38,603 nt of DNA, taken from positions 1 to 38,603 of the forward strand of contig JAAWHK010000015.1 in the NCBI GenBank assembly GCA_022795805.1, written 5' to 3'. Source of the stretch: Hungatella sp. GTDB lineage: Bacteria > Bacillota > Clostridia > Lachnospirales > Lachnospiraceae. The first letter of the stretch is position 1. Every line of letters starts with the position of its first letter. This document shows, piece by piece, positions 10,721 to 18,452 of this stretch. A program made the translations under genes and the position numbers. A model generated the notes under the pieces. The model saw only the letters and a program-made list of their open reading frames with translations. It made no database searches and was not told the DNA's origin.

Positions 10721-11089
10721 ATGATAGGAAAAGCATACGTTTCAGTATTTCAGTATTATGACAACAAGACGCATAAAATGGCGTTTAAAAAACGCCCGGT
10801 TCTTATCGTTGGAAAATCCGACTCCGCAGATTATGTTATACTCCCAATTTCTCGCATTACAAATAAACAGCATTTAGATTCATATTATGACGTAGAAATC
10901 AAAAAACAAGAATTTCCATTGATGAATTTAAATGCTGATTCTTACATAAGGACACATAAACAATCTGTTATCCATGACGGGGAATTAACACAATATATTG
11001 TTGACTTTAAGTCTGAATATAATGATACTTACAAAAATGTTATCGAAAGAATGAAGGAATTTCAAGACAGCATTATCAAAAATGCGTAA
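10721..11089 (+). CDS. MazF/PemK-like toxin candidate
   Basis: The 122-residue protein has MazF/PemK features. An N-terminal strand leads to the K-K-R-P-V-L-I-V motif (about 24-31) holding the conserved Arg-Pro. VILPISRIT (about 38-46) carries the conserved Ser/Thr position. SYIRTHKQSVIHDGELTQYIVDF matches the S-x-(V/I)-(R/D)..., late-strand region of the fold. MazF-type toxins are ribosome-independent mRNA interferases. The antitoxin here is Panacea rather than MazE, which is less usual. Ribosome binding site GGAGG lies within the antitoxin gene. Toxin activity is inferred; an inactive relative or a regulatory partner is possible. Confidence 0.7.
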   Translation: MIGKAYVSVFQYYDNKTHKMAFKKRPVLIVGKSDSADYVILPISRITNKQHLDSYYDVEIKKQEFPLMNLNADSYIRTHKQSVIHDGELTQYIVDFKSEYNDTYKNVIERMKEFQDSIIKNA

Positions 11090-11135
11090 TAACTAGTGCT
11101 GCGTTGCATTAATAAGTTTCCTCTTTCCTGAATGA

Positions 11136-11228
11136 CTGCCGCGTCCCGGACAGCCTCCGCATTACACGGATGAGCAGATCATCAAAATCCTTGAAATTGC
11201 CTGCCGCAATCCAGAAGAGTTGGGATAG
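11136..11228 (+). pseudogene. Scrap resembling an IS630-type transposase
   Basis: Between in-frame stops the frame reads LPRPGQPPHYTDEQIIKIL followed by EIACRNPEELG. The P-G-x-P-P-x-(Y)TDEQ...ILEIAC..P.ELG pattern resembles the inter-HTH region of IS630-family transposases, which continues into the second HTH in intact copies. Here only about 31 codons remain and there is no start. It is likely a degraded insertion sequence. The match is by eye and short. Confidence 0.35.
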
Positions 11229-11287
11229 GGTGTAAGTCTTAATCAATTAGCATTATACAAGTTGGCACTTTAATATATTATACGCAC

Positions 11288-11316
11288 AAGGCAGGGAACC
11301 ATCAACGCCCTGCCTT
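11288..11316 (+). terminator. Hairpin downstream of the toxin gene
   Basis: AAGGCAGGG (11288-11296) pairs with CCCTGCCTT (11308-11316) across an 11-nt loop, followed by a T-rich stretch. It could end transcription from the toxin operon, although it is about 200 bp downstream. Confidence 0.5.
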
Positions 11317-11362
11317 TGCTTTATTCTTTTAAATTAATTCCGTTAATGCAAACCGTTAGGGA

Positions 11363-11394
11363 GGGTATCTGTAAGATACAGATGCCCTTTTTTT
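11363..11394 (+). terminator. Intrinsic terminator, rightward
   Basis: A ten-pair stem (11363-11372 with 11378-11387, one G-T pair) is followed by a run of seven or more T on the plus strand. This is a strong rightward terminator with no intact plus-strand gene just before it, which suggests a lost gene. Confidence 0.65.
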
Positions 11395-11405
11395 ATCTCA
11401 AATAT

Positions 11406-11438
11406 TTGTGTGCTACCTGTGCGTTACTTGTGTGCTAC
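11406..11438. repeat. Three tandem 11-bp repeats
   Basis: TTGTGTGCTAC (11406-11416), CTGTGCGTTAC (11417-11427) and TTGTGTGCTAC (11428-11438) stand head to tail. The outer copies are identical and the middle differs at three positions. Tandem 11-bp direct repeats near an element end resemble arm-type binding sites of tyrosine integrases such as the DR2 sites of Tn916, but no integrase gene is here. Other possibilities are a repressor-binding array or chance slippage. Confidence 0.5.
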
Positions 11439-11449
11439 GTGGCAAAATT

Positions 11450-11488
11450 AAGGGCTTCCGCTGACAATCCTCATCAACGGAAACCCTT
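11450..11488 (-). terminator. Terminator of the GGGtGRT operon
   Basis: AAGGG-C-TTCCG (11450-11460) pairs with CGGAA-A-CCCTT (11478-11488). On the minus strand it lies just after the GGGtGRT stop at 11505 and is followed by AATTTT. Confidence 0.6.
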
Positions 11489-11504
11489 ATAAATACGCTG
11501 TTTC

Positions 11505-12515
11505 TTAGAACTTTCCAGCTTTCGCCGCTTCCTCAACCGCAACAGCCACCGACACAGTCATACCAACCATCGGGTTGTTTCCTGCGCCGATCAGTCCCAT
11601 CATCTCAACATGAGCCGGAACGGAGGAGGAACCTGCAAACTGAGCGTCGGAGTGCATACGTCCCATGGTATCCGTCATACCGTAGGAAGCCGGTCCTGCC
11701 GCCATGTTGTCCGGATGCAGAGTACGTCCTGTACCGCCGCCGGAGGCAACGGAGAAGTATTTCTTGCCCTTCTCAACGCACTCTTTCTTGTAGGTGCCTG
11801 CAACGGGATGCTGGAATCTGGTAGGATTAGTGGAGTTGCCGGTGATGGACACGTCAACGCCTTCCTTCCACATGATGGCAACGCCCTCCGTTACGTCGTT
11901 GGCGCCGTAGCAGTTAACCTTGGCGCGGGGACCGTCAGAGTATGCCTTTCTGAATACTTCTTTAACCTCGCCGGTGTAGTAATCCATCTCGGTCTCAACG
12001 AAGGTGAAGCCGTTGATCCTTGCGATGACCTGAGCAGCGTCCTTGCCCAGACCGTTTAAGATAACCCGCAGCGGTTTCTGACGAACGCGGTTCGCCTTCT
12101 CTGCAATACCGATAGCGCCCTCTGCTGCCGCGAAGGACTCATGACCTGCCAGGAATGCGAAGCAGTCGGTCTCTTCCTCCAGAAGCATCTTGCCCAGGTT
12201 GCCGTGGCCAAGGCCTACCTTACGCTGATCGGCAACCGAACCGGGGATACAGAAAGACTGGAGTCCCTCGCCGATAGCTGCCGCCGCGTCGGCCGCCTTG
12301 CGGCAGTTCTTCTTAATCGCGATAGCCGCGCCTACGGTGTAAGCCCACTTCGCGTTCTCAAAACAGATGGGCTGAATGCCCTCAACCATCTTATAAACAT
12401 CCAAGCCGGCATCCTTGGTGATCTTCTCTGCTTCCTCGATGGAGGCGATGCCGTAGCTTGCCAATACTTCATTAATCTGTTTAATACGTCTCTCGTATGA
12501 TTCAAATAATGCCAT
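11505..12515 (-). CDS. GGGtGRT family protein
   Basis: The 336-residue protein contains the family-naming glycine-rich motif in SVASGGGTGRTLHPDNMAAG (about 255-275), with GLGHGNLGKMLLEEETDCF, GHESFAAAEGAIGI and a C-terminal GLIGAGNNPMVGMTVSV stretch. The family is conserved in anaerobic Firmicutes and has no established biochemical role that I know. No membrane segment or signal peptide is visible, so it is cytoplasmic. It starts 27 bp after the NifU-like gene with a GGAGGG site and is followed by a terminator, so the two form a dicistronic operon. The constant pairing suggests a complex or pathway involving an iron-sulfur cluster. A direct function cannot be assigned. Confidence 0.85.
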   Translation of the reverse strand: MALFESYERRIKQINEVLASYGIASIEEAEKITKDAGLDVYKMVEGIQPICFENAKWAYTVGAAIAIKKNCRKAADAAAAIGEGLQSFCIPGSVADQRKVGLGHGNLGKMLLEEETDCFAFLAGHESFAAAEGAIGIAEKANRVRQKPLRVILNGLGKDAAQVIARINGFTFVETEMDYYTGEVKEVFRKAYSDGPRAKVNCYGANDVTEGVAIMWKEGVDVSITGNSTNPTRFQHPVAGTYKKECVEKGKKYFSVASGGGTGRTLHPDNMAAGPASYGMTDTMGRMHSDAQFAGSSSVPAHVEMMGLIGAGNNPMVGMTVSVAVAVEEAAKAGKF

Positions 12516-12541
12516 GATATGTATTTCCCTCCTGATTTACC

Positions 12542-13234
12542 TTATTCCTGACGTGGATCGATGATCTTAACTGCGTCTGCCACACGGCCGTACTGGCCTT
12601 TTGCCTTCTCCCAAGCGGTGTTGGGATCGTCACCCTTCTTGATGAAGTCAGTCATCTTACCGAGGCTTACAAACTGATAGCCGATAATCTGGTCTTCCGC
12701 ATCCAGTGCGATGCCTGTTACATATCCTTCTGCCATCTCAAGATAACGAGGACCTTTCTTCAGAGTTCCATACATGGTACCCACCTGAGAACGCAGCCCC
12801 TTGCCCAGGTCCTCCAGTCCGGCGCCGATGGGCAGTCCGTCTTCGGAGAACGCGCTCTGGGTTCTGCCGTATGCGATCTGTAAGAACAGCTCTCTCATAG
12901 CGGTATTGATCGCATCACATACAAGGTCCGTATTCAGTGCCTCCAGCACGGTCAAGCCCGGAAGAATCTCGGATGCCATAGCTGCGGAGTGGGTCATACC
13001 GGAACATCCGATGGTCTCCACCAGGGCTTCCTGGATGATGCCTTCCTTAACGTTCAGCGTCAGCTTGCAGGCGCCCTGCTGAGGAGCACACCAGCCGATG
13101 CCGTGGGTCAGGCCGGAAATATCGGAAACCTGTTTGGATTTTACCCATTTCGCCTCCTCCGGAATCGGAGCTGCGCCATGGTGAACGCCCTGTGCAACCG
13201 TGCACATCTTCTCTACTTCATGTGAATAAATCAT
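12542..13234 (-). CDS. NifU-like iron-sulfur scaffold protein partnered with GGGtGRT
   Basis: The 230-residue protein has a NifU/IscU-like N-terminal half. Cys residues lie in GIGWCAPQQGACKL and ETIGCSGMTHSAAMASEI, the latter matching the IscU pattern in which a Cys follows a beta strand and precedes a helix. The C-terminal half (GLRSQVGTMYGTLKKGPRYLEMAEGYV...) is specific to this subfamily. It is annotated by family as an iron-sulfur cluster assembly scaffold, but it is not beside isc or suf genes. The AAAGGAG site lies before ATG 13234. It is the first gene of the operon. Its true role with GGGtGRT is unknown; cluster binding is inferred from the cysteines. Confidence 0.8.
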   Translation of the reverse strand: MIYSHEVEKMCTVAQGVHHGAAPIPEEAKWVKSKQVSDISGLTHGIGWCAPQQGACKLTLNVKEGIIQEALVETIGCSGMTHSAAMASEILPGLTVLEALNTDLVCDAINTAMRELFLQIAYGRTQSAFSEDGLPIGAGLEDLGKGLRSQVGTMYGTLKKGPRYLEMAEGYVTGIALDAEDQIIGYQFVSLGKMTDFIKKGDDPNTAWEKAKGQYGRVADAVKIIDPRQE

Positions 13235-13385
13235 TGTAAAACTCCTTTCAATAAGTAATAATTGTGAAGTACTTTGCTCGTTAAAATTATCACATCATAC
13301 TTGCTAATATTTTCTCACAAAATGCGGAATTAGTCCAGTATTTTTTCAGGAAATTTCCCCCGAAATTATAAAAAACATGGACTGT

Positions 13386-14942
13386 TTACGGATTCCGGTC
13401 TCTCCCCTGCCCTTTACCGTTCTCTCTCCGCTTCTGCATCAGCTTCTCAAAGTCCTCCTCATTGTAGCCGATCTCCTGGAGTCTCTGCCTGCGCCGCTCA
13501 CGGCGCTGCTGCCGCGCGATCCGTTCCCTCCGTCTCTTTCGCGCCACCAGGATCATCCCGCATCCCAAAACCGCTGCCAGAACAAGGACCGCCGCCAGAA
13601 TAAGAATCTGATTTTCGGTTAAGGGAATACCTGAAAGAGGCCCTGGCGGATTCCCGGTTCCCTCCGTCTCCTCCGGCGCCGGCGCATTCTCCGCCTCCCG
13701 GCTTTCCGTCTCCGCGCCGTCCAGAGACTCCTTGGCGGCCCGGGATGCTTCCTCTGCCGCCCGGCTGGCCTCCTCTGCCGCCAGCTGAGCCTCCAGCTCT
13801 GTGTCGTATATATACCCGCTTCCTACTTTCCGGTCATTGTACGTGTACACCAGCCTGGCCACCGCCGCCGCCGGGTGCCCCTGGGGCATATCCGTCTCCA
13901 CGGTCCGCACGGCATCGGAAAACTGAGCGGCCAGCGGAACCGTGATCACCGCCTCCTCCAGCCGAAGCCGGGACGCGGGATACGTGTTTCCTCCCAGCTC
14001 CACCGGATCCTGTTCCTGCAGAAAAGTTTCCGCTCCGTTTACAGGCTCGTTTTTAAAGGATGCAAACCCGAAATTCATAATATTTTTGGCATCCATATAG
14101 TACTGATACTTATCGCTTCCCTTGAGGATTACGGAGATAACCCTTCTGCCGTCCCTCTCCGCGTAGGTTACCAACGTGTTGCCCGCTTTTGACGTGTATC
14201 CCGTCTTGCCCGCCACGGCTCCCTTGCAGTAGTATTCGCTGCCGCTGCTCTCCTCCATCACGATCCGATGCTCCATACTGATATTGGCTCCGTTTGGATT
14301 GTTGATGGTAGGCGCCACGGAGTACTTCTTCGTGGAGCTGATCCTGAACACATCCTCGTTTTCAAATGCGGCCGCAGCAATCACTGCCATATCATAGGCG
14401 CTGACGTACTGGCTGTCGTCGTTGAGTCCCGACGGGTTGGCGAAATGGGTCTCGTCCGGAGAGCACCCCAGCTCATAGGCCTTTTTATTCATCATCTCCA
14501 CAAAAGCCTCCCGGCTTCCCGCCACATGCTCCGCCAGGGCGTTGGCCGATTGGTTGCTGGAGAGAAGGAGCATCATATGGAGACAGTCCTCCACGGATAT
14601 CTGATCCCCCACGGTCAGGGACAGCTTGTTTCCCGCCCCCGGCTCCAGATTGTGCACCGCGTCGTCGGAGAAGGTCACGATCTCATCCATCCCGCAGTTC
14701 TCCACCACCACCAATGCCGTCAGCAGTTTCAGGATGCTGGCCGGCGGGTAAGACACATGGATCTGCTGACCGAAAAGGACAGCCCCGGAATCCGCGTCCA
14801 CCACGATCCCCGCCCCGGCCACAATCCCCACATCGGCGGGCCACTGGGGCGGATCCGCGTAAACGGTCATCGTCCCTGTGTTGAGAATCAGGGCAAAGGC
14901 CGTACAAAAACCCAATATCCTTTTTCTAAGACTGCTGCTCAT
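13386..14942 (-). CDS. D-alanyl-D-alanine carboxypeptidase (penicillin-binding protein, S11 family)
   Basis: The 518-residue protein trims the terminal D-Ala from peptidoglycan stem peptides at the outer membrane face. A signal peptide covers about residues 1-29. The three active-site motifs are present: S69-I-L-K72, S128-S-N130 and K246-T-G248. A second domain (about 300-385) precedes an Ala/Glu-rich linker and a C-terminal membrane helix (LILAAVLVLAAVLGCGMILV) with a long Arg-rich cytoplasmic tail (about 55 residues). Usual S11 enzymes end in an amphipathic helix, so the true membrane anchor and basic tail are notable. Its start overlaps the end of the MATE gene by 17 bp, indicating translational coupling. 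A DacF-type sporulation role is possible but not shown. Confidence 0.9.
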   Translation of the reverse strand: MSSSLRKRILGFCTAFALILNTGTMTVYADPPQWPADVGIVAGAGIVVDADSGAVLFGQQIHVSYPPASILKLLTALVVVENCGMDEIVTFSDDAVHNLEPGAGNKLSLTVGDQISVEDCLHMMLLLSSNQSANALAEHVAGSREAFVEMMNKKAYELGCSPDETHFANPSGLNDDSQYVSAYDMAVIAAAAFENEDVFRISSTKKYSVAPTINNPNGANISMEHRIVMEESSGSEYYCKGAVAGKTGYTSKAGNTLVTYAERDGRRVISVILKGSDKYQYYMDAKNIMNFGFASFKNEPVNGAETFLQEQDPVELGGNTYPASRLRLEEAVITVPLAAQFSDAVRTVETDMPQGHPAAAVARLVYTYNDRKVGSGYIYDTELEAQLAAEEASRAAEEASRAAKESLDGAETESREAENAPAPEETEGTGNPPGPLSGIPLTENQILILAAVLVLAAVLGCGMILVARKRRRERIARQQRRERRRQRLQEIGYNEEDFEKLMQKRRENGKGQGRDRNP

Positions 14943-16299
14943 CCCGCATCACCCCCAGTTCTTTCAAAATTCCTGCCACGATCCCCGAAGCCAGCACGAA
15001 CGTAAGCATATCCGCCGCCGGCTGAGACGCCTGCAGTCCCAGCAGCCCGAAGAACCTGGGAAAAACGAAAAGCGCGGGAATCAAAAACAATCCCTGACGT
15101 CCCATGGCCACCAGGGAGGCCCGAAACCCGTACCCGATAGACTGGGTCAGCATATTAACCATAATGACCCATGCCTGGAAGGGCATGGTCAGAAGCTGCA
15201 GCCGCAGCGCCAGGGTGCCGATTCGGATAACTTCCGCGTCCTCCCTCCTGAACACCGTAATAATCGGCCTGCTGAACACAAAGGCAGCGATGCCGAAGGT
15301 TGTCAGCATAACCACGGCCACCTTCACGCAGAACCAGAACGCATCCAGCACCCTGTCATACCTCTTTGCCCCGAAATTAAACCCGCACACCGGCTGGAAT
15401 CCCTGTCCAAAACCGATGAGGCTGGAATTGACAAACATCATGAACCTAGACACGATGGACATAGCCGCGATAGCCGCATCCCCATAAGGCCCCGCCGCAA
15501 CGTTCAGCACCACGGAGGCCACGCTGGCGAGGCCCTGACGGCAGAAAGAAGGAAGTCCCGCATGGAGAATCTCCCCGTACATCCTCAGAGTAGGCGTGAA
15601 TCTGCTAATACGGATGCTGATGCACCCCTTCTGCATGTTGCACTGGTAGAGAAGAATGGCGAAACTCACTATCTGACTCGCCATAGTGGCGATAGCCGCT
15701 CCGGAGATCCCCATGCCGAACCCGAAGATCAGCAGCGGGTCCAGAAACATGTTCAGAATCCCTCCGACGGTGATCCCCACCATGGCGAACACCGCGTTGC
15801 CCTGGGCCCGCAGGATATTGTTCATCACAAAGGAGGTGATCATAAAGGGCGCCGCAATGAGAATATACCTGGCATAGTCCCGGGCAAATGGGGCGATGGT
15901 ATCCGTGGCTCCGAGAAAATACACCAGCGGCCCGGAAAAAACGGTCCCCAGCACGGCTATGGCAATACCGATGATACCTCCCGTAAAAAATGCCGTCGCT
16001 GCCGACCGGGAGGCAGTCTCCTCATTGCGGTTGCCCAGGGAGCGTGAGATATAATTGCCGCTGCCCATCCCCAGGGTAAATCCTATGGCCTGAATCATAG
16101 CCATGGCGGAAAACATGACCCCCACGGCGCCGGACGCGCTGGTTCCGATCTGGCTCACAAAAAAGGTATCCGCCATATTGTAGATGGATGTGACCAGCAT
16201 GCTTATGATCGTGGGAACCGCCAGGCGGGGAATCAGCTCCTGCACCGGAGTCTCTGTCATCTGTCTGTATTTTTCCTCTTTTGTCATAGATTTTGCCAT
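14926..16299 (-). CDS. MATE family multidrug/solute exporter
   Basis: The 457-residue membrane protein shows about 12 hydrophobic segments in two similar halves. The family's first-helix pattern is clear: LAVPTIISMLVTSIYNMADTFFVSQIG. The loop FTLGMGSGNYISRSLGNRNEE is also typical, and the second half repeats it as VSRFMMFVNSSLIGFGQGFQPVCGFNFGAK. MATE proteins export drugs or cationic metabolites using Na+ or H+. GGAGGAGG precedes ATG 16299. It sits 46 bp after the NlpC/P60 gene and overlaps the carboxypeptidase gene, so it probably shares their transcript. The substrate is unknown; some MATE relatives act on cell-envelope precursors, which the neighbours would suit. Confidence 0.9.
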   Translation of the reverse strand: MAKSMTKEEKYRQMTETPVQELIPRLAVPTIISMLVTSIYNMADTFFVSQIGTSASGAVGVMFSAMAMIQAIGFTLGMGSGNYISRSLGNRNEETASRSAATAFFTGGIIGIAIAVLGTVFSGPLVYFLGATDTIAPFARDYARYILIAAPFMITSFVMNNILRAQGNAVFAMVGITVGGILNMFLDPLLIFGFGMGISGAAIATMASQIVSFAILLYQCNMQKGCISIRISRFTPTLRMYGEILHAGLPSFCRQGLASVASVVLNVAAGPYGDAAIAAMSIVSRFMMFVNSSLIGFGQGFQPVCGFNFGAKRYDRVLDAFWFCVKVAVVMLTTFGIAAFVFSRPIITVFRREDAEVIRIGTLALRLQLLTMPFQAWVIMVNMLTQSIGYGFRASLVAMGRQGLFLIPALFVFPRFFGLLGLQASQPAADMLTFVLASGIVAGILKELGVMRDEQQS

Positions 16300-16345
16300 G
16301 GTTCCTCCTCCCCGTCTGTCCCCTGTCCGTTAATCTGACAGTCTG

Positions 16346-17758
16346 TCAGTTAAAAATTCTTCGAACGCTCAGAATATTCCTGTAGGTCGCGTTGCCCACC
16401 TTGATCCCCGTAGTCGGAGAACTGGCGTGAACAATCTGCCCGTTCCCGATATAGATGCCCACATGTCCAGCATAGCACACGATGTCCCCCGGCTGGGCGC
16501 TGGCATAATCCACCGCCGTCCCCGCAGACCGCTGCTGGGAAGAACTTCTGGGCAGGCTCACCCCGAAGTTTTTGTACACGCTCTGGACAAATCCGGAACA
16601 GTCCGCGCCGTTGGTCAGGCTGGTTCCCCCGTATACATAGGGGTTGCCGATAAACTGCATGGCGTAGTTCACCACCGACTGACCCTTTCCCGATCCTCCG
16701 CCGGACGGCGCAGCAGCCGATGTCTGCCCCGGACCTGATGACTTGGACGTCTCCGTCTTAGGTCCCTCCGCCGCTGTCGTGGCAGCGGCTGCCGTGGTCT
16801 GGACGGCAGGCGGCGTCTGAACCGTATGGGTATCCCCCGAACCGTCCGGGGCCGCCGGGTTCTCAGGAACCGAAACCGCCCCGTCCCCTGCGCTCGGTAT
16901 CGCGGCACTGCTGGCTGCCGCCGCCAGACTGGCCGCCTCCGCCGCCTGCCTGCTGGCTTCCTCCGCCTGGCGCTGGGCTTCCGCCCTCCTCCTGGCCTCC
17001 TCAGCCTGAGCTTGGCGAATCTGCTCGTTCTTTTTGGCTATGGCCGCCGTGTAAGTAGCCGCCTCCGCCCTGGCTGCTGCCAGCTGTTCGTCAAAGTTAT
17101 CGATTTCCTGCCGCTTCCTGGCGATAGTGGTCTCCAGCTCCGCCTTCTGCCCCTCGTACTCCAGCTGCATGCCTTCCATCTCCGCCTTCTCGTTCTCCAG
17201 CTGAGACTTGTACTGTTTTACCTGAAGCTTGGTTTCCTGGAACTCCTCCAGCTTCTGTCTGTCATAGGTATAGAGCGCCTCTATGTACTCGCTTTTATTC
17301 AGAAGCTCCGTCATGCTCTTTACCTGCAGAAGGATATCCAGATATTCCGTCTCCCCCCGCTCGTACATGTACTTGATCCGCTTCTTCATGGCCTCATACT
17401 GGGACTCTTCCCTGGTTTTGGCCGCGTCGTACTCCCCCTGGGCCTCATGGATCTGCTCGTTCTTGTATTCGATATCCTTCTCCAGAAGCGTGATCTCCGC
17501 GATCAGCTCCGACAACTCGCTGCTGAGGGTCGTCACCTCCGACTGTGTGCTGTTGATCTTCTGCTGAACCTCACTGGCCTTCTTGTTGGCGTCATTTAAC
17601 TTCTTTTCCGCCTCCTTCTTCTCCTTCGCCGCCTGGCTTGCGGAAGTGGCAAATGTGGTGAGAGGCTGCTGCCACAGCAGTGCGCCTGCCAGCAGAACCA
17701 CTCCCATCCGCCGAAATCTTCTTATATAACTATAACACTTTCTCTTTCCGTTTTTCAT
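16346..17758 (-). CDS. Secreted NlpC/P60 peptidoglycan hydrolase with coiled coil (PcsB-like)
   Basis: The 470-residue protein has a signal peptide (hydrophobic VVLLAGALLWQQPLTTFATSA at about 18-38). A long charged coiled coil follows (about 40-265, heptads such as KKASEVQQKINSTQSEVTTL). Then comes an Ala/Ser/Thr/Pro-rich linker (about 265-350) and a C-terminal NlpC/P60 domain. The catalytic Cys is in NGADCSGFVQ, the His in AGHVGIYIGNG and the third polar residue near QIVHASSP. The domain order matches the PcsB/CwlO-type endopeptidases that are held inactive by their coiled coil until FtsEX activates them. It lies 34 bp after folA and 46 bp before the MATE gene. Confidence 0.9.
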   Translation of the reverse strand: MKNGKRKCYSYIRRFRRMGVVLLAGALLWQQPLTTFATSASQAAKEKKEAEKKLNDANKKASEVQQKINSTQSEVTTLSSELSELIAEITLLEKDIEYKNEQIHEAQGEYDAAKTREESQYEAMKKRIKYMYERGETEYLDILLQVKSMTELLNKSEYIEALYTYDRQKLEEFQETKLQVKQYKSQLENEKAEMEGMQLEYEGQKAELETTIARKRQEIDNFDEQLAAARAEAATYTAAIAKKNEQIRQAQAEEARRRAEAQRQAEEASRQAAEAASLAAAASSAAIPSAGDGAVSVPENPAAPDGSGDTHTVQTPPAVQTTAAAATTAAEGPKTETSKSSGPGQTSAAAPSGGGSGKGQSVVNYAMQFIGNPYVYGGTSLTNGADCSGFVQSVYKNFGVSLPRSSSQQRSAGTAVDYASAQPGDIVCYAGHVGIYIGNGQIVHASSPTTGIKVGNATYRNILSVRRIFN

Positions 17759-17792
17759 CTGTCCGTTATTCTCCTTCGCATTCTCCTGTCCT

Positions 17793-18287
17793 TCACCTGT
17801 TCCTCCTCACATACCTTCGGAACGTGTAACAAATGTCAAAACAGGTGGCTTCCTCCGTCTCCGCTTCCAAAACCCAGTCCGGGTCCTTGTCCAGATTCGG
17901 AAAATAAGCGTCCGCCTCATAACCATAATCTATAAACGTCACATGGGCCACATCGCAATAAGGCAGAAAAGCCCTGTAGATCTCCTCTCCGCCTGCCACA
18001 AATACATCTTCCGATCTCTGCTCCCCCACCGCTTTCAGGGCTTCCTCTACACCGGAAACACATCTGGCGCCCTTCACCCGGTAATCCGGGTTTCTGGACA
18101 GCACTACGGTGGTTCTCCCATAGAGCGGTTGTCCTCCGGGCAGGCTCTCCAGCGTTTTTCTGCCCATGATTACGGTCTTTTTCAGGGTCTCCTCCCGAAA
18201 CAGCCTCTGATCCTCAGGGATGGTCACCAGAAGCCTTCCGTCCTTCCCGATTCCCCAGTTTTTATCAACTGCCACAATCATATTCAT
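17793..18287 (-). CDS. folA: Dihydrofolate reductase
   Basis: The 164-residue length is normal for DHFR, which reduces dihydrofolate with NADPH. Motifs seen are MIVAVDKNWGIGKDGRLL (Met20 loop region), IPEDQRLFREET (acidic active-site residue and following helix), TVIMGRKTLESLPGGQPL (cofactor site), TTVVLSRNPDYRV and VFVAGGEEIYRAFLPYCD (GGxxxY), followed by VTFIDYGYEADAYFP. The start at 18287 has no clear Shine-Dalgarno; a TATACT -10 ends 5 bp upstream, suggesting a leaderless message. Translation from the second Met (residue 3) is possible. It is the first gene of an apparent cluster with three envelope genes. The usual partner thyA is absent. Confidence 0.93.
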   Translation of the reverse strand: MNMIVAVDKNWGIGKDGRLLVTIPEDQRLFREETLKKTVIMGRKTLESLPGGQPLYGRTTVVLSRNPDYRVKGARCVSGVEEALKAVGEQRSEDVFVAGGEEIYRAFLPYCDVAHVTFIDYGYEADAYFPNLDKDPDWVLEAETEEATCFDICYTFRRYVRRNR

Positions 18288-18292
18288 ATTTC

Positions 18293-18298
18293 AGTATA
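18293..18298 (-). promoter_or_regulatory. Candidate -10 box directly before folA
   Basis: TATACT on the minus strand ends 5 bp before the ATG at 18287. A typical start site would fall at or next to the start codon. The -35 region (TTTAAA, 17 bp upstream) is weak. Confidence 0.35.
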
Positions 18299-18402
18299 CT
18301 TCACTTTCCCGTTTTTTTAAAGTCCTTTTATTTTAATGTTTCTTACAATCATAAAGGGTTTTTCCTCTTTTTGCAACCCCAAATGTACAGGCCCACAGCA
18401 AA

Positions 18403-18450
18403 ACAGCCTGCCCTTTTTTCGCTAAAATACCGCTTAAAAGGGCAGACTGT
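18403..18450 (-). terminator. Terminator of the spore protein gene
   Basis: CTGCCCTTTT (18408-18417) pairs with AAAAGGGCAG (18436-18445), extended by ACAG/CTGT outside. It lies just past the SASP stop at 18453 and is followed by TTTT on the minus strand. Confidence 0.65.
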
Positions 18451-18452
18451 TC

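Noticed and set aside
14878-16047. Plus-strand frame of 389 codons opposite the MATE gene
   Set aside because: His/Pro/Arg-rich antisense translation with no site; the MATE gene on the other strand is certain.
16335-16349. Short palindrome CTGACAG/CTGTCAG at the NlpC/P60 stop
   Set aside because: Seven-base arms overlapping the stop codon with no T-run; not enough for a terminator call inside an apparent operon.
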